Made by a program: the position numbers and the translations under genes
The notes under the pieces: generated by a model
Databases searched by the model: none
Told to the model about the DNA's origin: nothing
The model's input: the letters and a program-made list of their open reading frames with translations, nothing else
Shown: positions 5,655 to 10,505 of the stretch, in pieces
How positions within the stretch are numbered: position 1 is the first letter of the stretch
Layout of the letters: every line of letters begins with the position of its first letter
Assembly: GCA_964460245.1 (NCBI GenBank)
Contig: CAYWTL010000081.1
Span: 1 to 10,505, forward strand
DNA: 10,505 bases
Reading direction: 5' to 3'
Source of the DNA: JAXDBM01 sp964460245
GTDB lineage: Bacteria > Desulfobacterota > Syntrophia > Syntrophales > Fen-1087

Positions 5655-6692
5655 ATGGGCAAGCGCGTTGGAATGGAAGTCGGGATCGCGGCGGCGGAGG
5701 CCGTCGGCCTGTGCAACATCGATGTGGCGGCGGTCTACCCGATCACGCCCCAGTCCCACATCGCGGAGCACCTCTCGGACATCGTCCACGACGGCCGCAT
5801 CGACGCGGAGTTCATCACCGTCGAGTCGGAGCATTCGTCGATCAGCGCCTGCGCGGGCGCCTGCGCCACGGGGGCAAGGGTCTACACGGCCACCAGTTCC
5901 CAGGGCCTGATGCTGATGCACGAGATCCTTCCCATTGTCTCGGCAATGCGGCTGCCCGTGGTCATGGGGAACGCGAACCGCGCCATCTCGGGACCGCTGA
6001 ACATCTGGAACGACCACACGGACATCATGCCCCAGCGGGACTGCGGCTGGATCCAGATGCACGCGGAAAACGGCCAGGAAGTGATCGACATGACCATCCA
6101 GTCCTTCCGGATCGCGGAGCACCCCGACATCATGCTGCCGACGGTCCTGAACATGGACGGATTCCAACTGACCCACATGATCGAGCCCCTNNNNNNNNNN
6201 NNNNNNNNNNNNNNNNNNNNNNNNNNNNNNNNNNNNNNNNNNNNNNNNNNNNNNNNNNNNNNNNNNNNNNNNNNNNNNNNNNNNNNNNNNACCTACAAGA
6301 ACAAGGGCGCCGAAACGATGATCCTCACCATGGGATCCATGGGCGAGACGGCCTCCGTCGCCGTGGATGAACTGAGAAAAGAGGGGAAGTCCGTCGGCCT
6401 GGTGAAGATCCGCCTGTGGAGGCCCTTCCCGCTGGACGAGCTGCGGGCGGCCATTCGGGGCTGCAAAACCCTCATCGTGATGGACCGGGCCGTTTCCTTC
6501 GGCGGGGCCGGCGGCCCCCTGGCGACGGACATCAAGTCGCTCCTGTTCCATGACCGGGAAAGGCCCCGGATCGTCAATTACATCATGGGACTGGGCGGCC
6601 GCGACGTGGCGGTCGAGGACTTCATCGCCATGGTCGAGCGGGCCGCGAAGACGAAAGACGAAACCTATGAATTTTACGGGGTGAGAGAATGA
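5655..6692 (+). CDS. porA: Pyruvate:ferredoxin oxidoreductase, alpha subunit (interrupted by assembly gap)
   Basis: Alpha subunit carrying the pyrimidine-binding and C-terminal transketolase-like domains. The start ATG 5655 follows GGAGGAGG (5641-5648) and lies just after the porD stop. Visible marks are YPITPQSHIAEHL (28-40), the ESEHSSISACAGACATGARVYTATSSQG block (58-84), GNANRAISGPLNIWNDHTDIM (105-125) and, after the gap, TMGSMGETASVAVDELRKEG and RLWRPFPLDEL. The GNANRA/NIWNDH block matches pyruvate-type PorA better than 2-ketoisovalerate-type subunits. The 100 N at 6191-6290 stand for 34 unknown residues (179-212). The known part plus 34 gives 345 aa, shorter than the roughly 390 I recall for the family, so the true gap is probably larger. 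The reading frame across the Ns is only nominal. It overlaps porB by up to 4 nt. Confidence 0.93.
   Translation: MGKRVGMEVGIAAAEAVGLCNIDVAAVYPITPQSHIAEHLSDIVHDGRIDAEFITVESEHSSISACAGACATGARVYTATSSQGLMLMHEILPIVSAMRLPVVMGNANRAISGPLNIWNDHTDIMPQRDCGWIQMHAENGQEVIDMTIQSFRIAEHPDIMLPTVLNMDGFQLTHMIEPXXXXXXXXXXXXXXXXXXXXXXXXXXXXXXXXXXTYKNKGAETMILTMGSMGETASVAVDELRKEGKSVGLVKIRLWRPFPLDELRAAIRGCKTLIVMDRAVSFGGAGGPLATDIKSLLFHDRERPRIVNYIMGLGGRDVAVEDFIAMVERAAKTKDETYEFYGVRE
6191..6290. other. Assembly gap (100 N) inside porA
   Basis: Exactly 100 N, the usual placeholder for a scaffold gap of unknown size. It falls between the THMIEP segment and the TYKNKGAET segment of PorA, so part of that protein is missing from the data rather than from the organism. 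Confidence 0.99.
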
Positions 6693-7642
6693 TGAATACC
6701 GTCCGGAACTTTGAGATATTCGCGCCCAAGCTGATTGAAAAGAGAGAGCTCTTCAGCCCGGGGCACCGTGCCTGCCAGGGATGCGGAGAGGTCCTGGCCC
6801 TGCGGCTGATCATGAAGGCCCTGGGGGAGGACGTCGTGGTTTCCAACGCGACGGGCTGCATGGAGATCATCTCCACCGCATATCCCCACACCGCCTGGGA
6901 AACGCCCTACATCCACGTGGCCTTCGAAAACGCCGCGGCCGTCGGCTCCGGCGTGGAGGCGGGCCTGAAAGCCCTGCGGCGCAAGGGCAAGATCGCCGAC
7001 CGGGATGTGAAGTCCGTGGCCATCGCCGGCGACGGCGGCACGGTGGACATCGGCCTGCAGGCCCTTTCCGGGGCGATGGAGCGGGGCCATGACCTGGTCT
7101 TCTTCTGCCTCGACAACGAGGCCTACATGAACACGGGCATTCAGCGCTCCAGCGCGACGCCCTTCATGGCCGCGACCACCACCTCTCCGGCGGGCAAAGC
7201 CATCAAGGGGCAGCGGACGGGAAAAAAGAACGTGGCCGAGATCATGGTCGCCCACAGCGTCCCCTACGTCGCCACGGCCTGTCCGAGCTATCCGCTGGAT
7301 CTCATGAGCAAGGTGGAAAAAGCCAAAAACACAAAGGGGCCGTCCTATGTCCACGTCTTCACCGTCTGCCCGACGGGATGGCGCGCGCCCTCCGAGCAGA
7401 CGATCAAGCTGGGCCGCATGGTCGTGGAAACGGGCATCTTCCCCCTCTACGAGGTCGAGAACGGCAAGTACCGGCTGACCATCGAGACGCCCGAACCCCG
7501 CCGTCCGGTCGCCGATTACCTGAAGCTGCAGGGTCGCTTCCGGCACCTGGACCCCGCGGACGTGGCCAAAGTCCAGGCCCGGGTGGACCAAGAGTACCGC
7601 AAACTGATGCACAAAGTGAAGACTTCCGCCGCCTGGTCATGA
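6689..7642 (+). CDS. porB: Pyruvate:ferredoxin oxidoreductase, beta subunit (TPP-binding)
   Basis: Beta subunit holding thiamine diphosphate and the proximal [4Fe-4S] cluster. It is 317 aa. Cluster cysteines are C29 and C32 (RACQGCGE), C57 (ATGCMEI) and C227 (FTVCPTGW). The TPP/Mg motif runs from GDG (114-116) to N143 (CLDNEAYMNTG), with the family spacing. GIQRSSATPFMAATTTSPAGK follows, the typical loop of PorB. The start codon overlaps the porA stop (ATGA, 6689-6692), and a second ATG at 6692 is equally usable; upstream GGGGTGAGAG is the SD. Alpha/beta overlap implies coupled translation and equal amounts. The length is near that of ordinary PorB and, as I recall, clearly shorter than the beta subunit of phenylglyoxylate dehydrogenase, which favours pyruvate or a similar small 2-oxoacid. 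Confidence 0.95.
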   Translation: MMNTVRNFEIFAPKLIEKRELFSPGHRACQGCGEVLALRLIMKALGEDVVVSNATGCMEIISTAYPHTAWETPYIHVAFENAAAVGSGVEAGLKALRRKGKIADRDVKSVAIAGDGGTVDIGLQALSGAMERGHDLVFFCLDNEAYMNTGIQRSSATPFMAATTTSPAGKAIKGQRTGKKNVAEIMVAHSVPYVATACPSYPLDLMSKVEKAKNTKGPSYVHVFTVCPTGWRAPSEQTIKLGRMVVETGIFPLYEVENGKYRLTIETPEPRRPVADYLKLQGRFRHLDPADVAKVQARVDQEYRKLMHKVKTSAAWS

Positions 7643-7690
7643 GGGGCGGGGATCGTCATTTCATCAAAAACACGATAAGGTGGCGCAAGC

Positions 7691-9610
7691 ATGAAGACAG
7701 TCGCATTTAGCAGTTGGAACGGCAAGATTGTGGACAACCGGAAAGGCTCGCCGGCGAAAGCCGCGAAGGCCGACCTGAAAATTCCCGATCAGGTCGCGGG
7801 AAAGAACTTCGCCGCCCTGATGGGATGGAACGGTCTGGTGATCATGGACCCGAAGGCGGACATTCCGTCTCTCGCCATCGCCTACCTGAAAGAGGCCAGA
7901 GCACTGTCCTGCGGGGAGTGTTCCGTCTGCATGATCGGCATCGATCGCGTCCTGGACATTCTCGGCGTCATGAGCGCGGGCCGGGGAACGAAACAGGACG
8001 TCGAGGAGATCGAAACCGTCGCGAAGGGCGTGGCCGCCAACGCCAAGTGCAACTTCGGCCGCGCCGCGGCGCTGACACCCGTTCTGGACGCCGTCAAATA
8101 CTTCAAAGCCGCTTTCGCGGCTGCGGCCGGGAAAAAGTCGGCTCCGGACGCCGGGGATTACCGGTCGGCCGTTTCCGCGCCTTGCATGCAGGCCTGCCCG
8201 GCGGGGCTGGACATCCCCGGATATATCGAGCTGATCCGGAATAACCGCTTCGGCGAATCCCTGAACCTGATCCGGGAGCGCTGCATTCTGCCCGGCGTGA
8301 TCGGCCGCGCCTGCACGCACCCCTGCGAGGATGCCTGCGTCCGTAACAAAACGGACGAGCCGGTGGCCATCCGCCTGCTCAAGCGCGCAGCGGCGGATGC
8401 GGACCTGCAGGGTGGGGCCTCGGCGCTCGGCGCCCCATCCGTGGAAATGAAGGAAAGGATCGCCGTCGTCGGCGCCGGTCCGGCCGGTCTGGCGGCGGCG
8501 TACCACCTGCGCCGCCTGGGCTATGCAGTGACCGTCTTCGAGGCGCTGCCCCGCGCGGGCGGCATGGCGACCGTCGGAATCCCCGATTACCGGCTCCCCA
8601 AGGACATCCTGAACCACGAGGCGGACCTGATCAAGCGCACGGGCGTGGAGTTCCGATACAACTGCAAACTCGAAAAACTCGACTGGTCCGACCTGCAGAA
8701 ACAGGGCTTCCGGGCGCTCTTCCTCGCCATCGGCGCCCACGTGGGAACGAAGATCGGCTGCGAGGGCGAAGAGCTGGGATACGACGGCTTCGTCCAAGGA
8801 GCGGAATTCCTGAGGCAGCTCAGCCTCGGCGCCAGGGTCGAACCGAAAAAGAAGGCCGTCATTGTCGGAGGCGGCAATGTGGCGCTCGACTGCGCCCGCA
8901 GCTGCGCCCGGCTCGGCTTCAAGGAAGTGGAGATCCTCTACCGGCGCTCCCGCACGGAAATGCCGGCCAGCAAAGAGGAGATCCGGGAAGCGGAGGAGGA
9001 GGGCATCGCCTTCAATTTCCTCAAGGCACCGGTGAAAATCCTGGCCGGGCACGGAAAGGTCACCGGTCTGGAATACATCCGGATGAAGCTGGGCGAACCG
9101 GATGAGAGCGGCCGGCGGCGGCCGGTACCGGTCAAGGGTTCGGAGGCTTCCATGTCCGCGGACCTGGTGATCGCCGCGACGGGCCAGAGATCGGACCTGC
9201 CCCTCTTCTCCGGAAAGGACGCCGTTGCGACCACGAGCTGGGGTTCCATCCAGGCCGATCCGGTCACCTTCGAGACCAACGTGGCGGGAATCTACGCCGG
9301 CGGCGACTGTGTCAGCGGACCGGCCACCCTGATCGAGGCACTGAACGCCGGCAACCGGGTTGCGCAGAGCATCGACTCCGCCCTGCGGGGGAAAGCCTAC
9401 GCGGCTGCGGACGCGTTTTCGGGAATCGACACCGCCGAACAGCGGGACTTCGGATACGTCCGCGAACAGGACGCGAAGAAGGTCCGCTTCCTCGACGCCG
9501 GCCTGCGACTCCAGGGCATGGCCGAGGTCGAAGGCGGCTTCAGCGCCGGGGAGGCCATGGCCGAAGCGGGGCGATGCCTGCGCTGCTACCGGCTGATGGT
9601 CTGGAAATAA
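7691..9610 (+). CDS. Iron-sulfur flavoprotein: NuoF-type 4Fe-4S domain fused to GltD/NfnB-like NAD(P) oxidoreductase
   Basis: A 639-aa fusion. Residues about 43-140 resemble the C-terminal third of NuoF (GWNGLVIMD, then SCGECSVC with C74, C77, C80 and the distant C120), but the FMN/NADH-binding part of NuoF is absent. Residues about 160-640 are like GltD or the large subunit of NfnAB. They comprise a cysteine-rich helical domain (C165, C169, C198, C208, C212, C216), the FAD motif GAGPAGLAAAYHL (261-273), GGMATVGIPDYRLPKDIL (290-307), a second dinucleotide motif VGGGNVALDCAR (392-403), YRRSRTEMPA (417-426) and GIYAGGDCVSGPATLIEAL (533-551). The C-terminus carries CLRC (629-632). The arginines at 418, 419 and 421 hint at NADPH but do not settle it. 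SD AAGGTGG is at 7677-7683. It follows porB by 48 nt, so it probably links the 2-oxoacid reaction or ferredoxin to NAD(P)(H). Confidence 0.88.
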   Translation: MKTVAFSSWNGKIVDNRKGSPAKAAKADLKIPDQVAGKNFAALMGWNGLVIMDPKADIPSLAIAYLKEARALSCGECSVCMIGIDRVLDILGVMSAGRGTKQDVEEIETVAKGVAANAKCNFGRAAALTPVLDAVKYFKAAFAAAAGKKSAPDAGDYRSAVSAPCMQACPAGLDIPGYIELIRNNRFGESLNLIRERCILPGVIGRACTHPCEDACVRNKTDEPVAIRLLKRAAADADLQGGASALGAPSVEMKERIAVVGAGPAGLAAAYHLRRLGYAVTVFEALPRAGGMATVGIPDYRLPKDILNHEADLIKRTGVEFRYNCKLEKLDWSDLQKQGFRALFLAIGAHVGTKIGCEGEELGYDGFVQGAEFLRQLSLGARVEPKKKAVIVGGGNVALDCARSCARLGFKEVEILYRRSRTEMPASKEEIREAEEEGIAFNFLKAPVKILAGHGKVTGLEYIRMKLGEPDESGRRRPVPVKGSEASMSADLVIAATGQRSDLPLFSGKDAVATTSWGSIQADPVTFETNVAGIYAGGDCVSGPATLIEALNAGNRVAQSIDSALRGKAYAAADAFSGIDTAEQRDFGYVREQDAKKVRFLDAGLRLQGMAEVEGGFSAGEAMAEAGRCLRCYRLMVWK

Positions 9611-9631
9611 ATCAACTATCTTTTGAGATTG

Positions 9632-9638
9632 AAAGGGA
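9632..9638 (+). promoter_or_regulatory. Shine-Dalgarno fixing the ATG of the NuoG-like gene
   Basis: AAAGGGA lies 5 nt before ATG 9644. The in-frame TTG at 9623 has no SD and would add seven residues ahead of the ferredoxin fold. Confidence 0.6.
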
Positions 9639-9643
9639 TTCAA

Positions 9644-10351
9644 ATGGTAGACATCACGATAGACGGGAAAAAGGTGCAGGCCGGGGAAGGCTCGACCGTT
9701 CTGGAGAACATCCGGAACCTTCGAATCGACATGCCGACCCTCTGCTATCATCAGGAACTGGTTCCCTTCGGCGCCTGCCGCCTCTGCACGGTGGAGATCC
9801 GGGCAAACGGCAAGGGCCGGCTCACGACCGCCTGCGACTGCCCCGTGAAACCCGGCATGGAGATCGTCACCGCTTCGGAGCAGGCCCGGGAAGCCCGAAA
9901 ATTCGCGGCAGCCCTGCTCGCCTACAAGTATCCGGGCACCGCGGCGGTTCGCGAGATTGCGGCAAAGCTGGGCGTTGCCGTCGCGCCGGCGGCCGCCGAG
10001 GCGCACGACTGCATCCTCTGCGGGCTCTGCACGCGGACCTGCAGGGACATCGTGGGGGTCTCCGCCCTGAAGTTCCAGGACCGGGGCCCCGGCCGGAGCG
10101 TGGAAAACCCGAAAATCGAATTCATCGCCGCCAACTGCATCGGCTGCGGGTCCTGCGCCTATGTCTGCCCGACCGGCTTCGTGCGGATGGACAGCACGGA
10201 AGACAAGCGAATCATCTGGAACAAGGTCTTCCGGATGGCCGCCTGCGATGTCTGCGGACGCTTTTTCGCGCCCGTCGAGCAACTGGAATACATCAGCCGG
10301 ACGACCGGCGTGCCGGCAAGCAGCCTCTCCACCTGCGTGAGCTGCCGGTAA
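9644..10351 (+). CDS. NuoG/HoxU-like iron-sulfur electron-transfer subunit (2Fe-2S plus two 4Fe-4S)
   Basis: A 235-aa electron wire. The N-terminal plant-type [2Fe-2S] ferredoxin fold (VDITIDGKKVQAGEGSTVLE) has ligands C34, C45, C48 and probably C64, as in NuoG, HoxU and NAD-reducing or bifurcating hydrogenases. Residues 123-133 (CILCGLCTRTC) and 165-175 (CIGCGSCAYVC) are two [4Fe-4S] motifs. The His-Cys cluster segment (HxxxCxxCxxxxxC) normally found between them and the 2Fe-2S domain is missing; residues 84-121 hold no Cys there. The molybdopterin-like domain of full NuoG is also absent. The C-terminus adds CDVC (201-204) and CVSC (231-234), a possible zinc ribbon or extra cluster. It is the last gene of the operon, 33 nt after the flavoprotein, and is likely its partner in moving electrons between PorD and FAD. 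Confidence 0.87.
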   Translation: MVDITIDGKKVQAGEGSTVLENIRNLRIDMPTLCYHQELVPFGACRLCTVEIRANGKGRLTTACDCPVKPGMEIVTASEQAREARKFAAALLAYKYPGTAAVREIAAKLGVAVAPAAAEAHDCILCGLCTRTCRDIVGVSALKFQDRGPGRSVENPKIEFIAANCIGCGSCAYVCPTGFVRMDSTEDKRIIWNKVFRMAACDVCGRFFAPVEQLEYISRTTGVPASSLSTCVSCR

Positions 10352-10370
10352 GATAGTTTCCGTTTTCTGA

Positions 10371-10406
10371 AAGACCGCTCTTGACATCCGGGCGGTCTTG
10401 CTTTAT
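10371..10406 (+). terminator. Intrinsic terminator of the por operon
   Basis: AAGACCGC (10371-10378) pairs perfectly with GCGGTCTT (10392-10399), and T10379-G10391 and C10380-G10390 can extend the stem to 10 bp. GCTTTAT follows as a short T-rich tail. It begins 20 nt after the stop codon of the last operon gene. The tail is modest, so efficiency is uncertain. Confidence 0.65.
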
Positions 10407-10409
10407 AGG
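10381..10409 (+). promoter_or_regulatory. Sigma-70 promoter of tRNA-Asn
   Basis: TTGACA (10381-10386), a 17-nt spacer and TATAGG (10404-10409) form a strong, near-consensus promoter. Start would be near 10415, about 15 nt before the tRNA. The discriminator just after the -10 is GC-rich (GGCACG), a mark of stringently controlled stable-RNA promoters. The -35 box lies in the loop of the por-operon terminator. Confidence 0.75.
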
Positions 10410-10429
10410 GGCACGTTACTACTCCCTGT

Positions 10430-10505
10430 TCCTCAGTAGCTCAGTCGGTAGAGCAGATGGCTGTTAACCATCGGGTCCGTGGTTCGAGTCCGCGCTGAGG
10501 AGCCA
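10430..10505 (+). tRNA. tRNA-Asn(GTT)
   Basis: Complete 76-nt class I tRNA. The acceptor stem is TCCTCAG (10430-10436) with CTGAGGA (10495-10501), discriminator G10502 and encoded CCA to the last base of the window. The D-arm is GCTC/GAGC. The anticodon stem GATGG/CCATC has loop CTGTTAA and anticodon GTT at 10463-10465. The T-arm contains TTCGAGT. It has its own promoter directly upstream. Confidence 0.96.

Noticed and set aside
7664..10387. A 907-codon open frame on the minus strand opposite the last two operon genes
   Set aside because: It is a mirror frame typical of high-GC coding DNA. Its translation has no recognisable domain and is rich in R, G, H and A, while the plus strand holds clear families over the same interval with good ribosome sites.

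Overview
The window is a GC-rich, densely packed bacterial chromosome segment with every gene on the plus strand. The gene content is all four subunits of a ferredoxin-type 2-oxoacid oxidoreductase, a two-subunit oxygen-sensitive [4Fe-4S] fumarase, and NuoF/NuoG/GltD-like iron-sulfur flavoproteins. This points to a strict anaerobe. The GC content and the gene families suggest Desulfobacterota (former Deltaproteobacteria, for example a syntroph or sulfate-reducer relative), but that placement is inference. A run of 100 N shows that this is a draft assembly.

Layout. (1) 1-358, RNA genes: the 3' half of one tRNA-Ser, a short interspersed palindromic repeat, a complete tRNA-Ser(GGA), and 5 nt later the small SRP RNA. 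(2) 409-4569, a probable operon: dnaX, ybaB/ebfC, recR, then the alpha and beta subunits of a class I fumarase. The order tRNA-Ser, SRP RNA, dnaX, ybaB, recR is an old conserved arrangement also known from Bacillus subtilis. The fumarase genes attached to its end are the local novelty. (3) 4570-4793, intergenic: GC-rich hairpins after fumarase, then a promoter with possible operators. (4) 4794-10351, a six-gene redox operon: porG, porD, porA (interrupted by the N gap), porB, a fusion of the NuoF-type 4Fe-4S domain with a GltD/NfnB-type FAD/NAD(P) oxidoreductase, and a NuoG/HoxU-like iron-sulfur subunit. (5) 10352-10505: a terminator hairpin whose loop holds the -35 box of a consensus promoter for tRNA-Asn(GTT), which ends exactly at the window edge.

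How it may work together. PorGDAB would interconvert pyruvate (or a related 2-oxoacid) plus CoA with acyl-CoA plus CO2, releasing low-potential electrons to the clusters of PorD. The two downstream genes encode an iron-sulfur wire (2Fe-2S plus two 4Fe-4S) and an FAD/NAD(P) enzyme. Their tight placement suggests that the 2-oxoacid reaction is coupled to NAD(P)(H), directly or by way of ferredoxin. The NAD-linked phenylglyoxylate dehydrogenase is a known five-subunit precedent. Architecture and context support this coupling, but the sequence does not prove it. No mobile element, CRISPR array, phage or defence system was seen.
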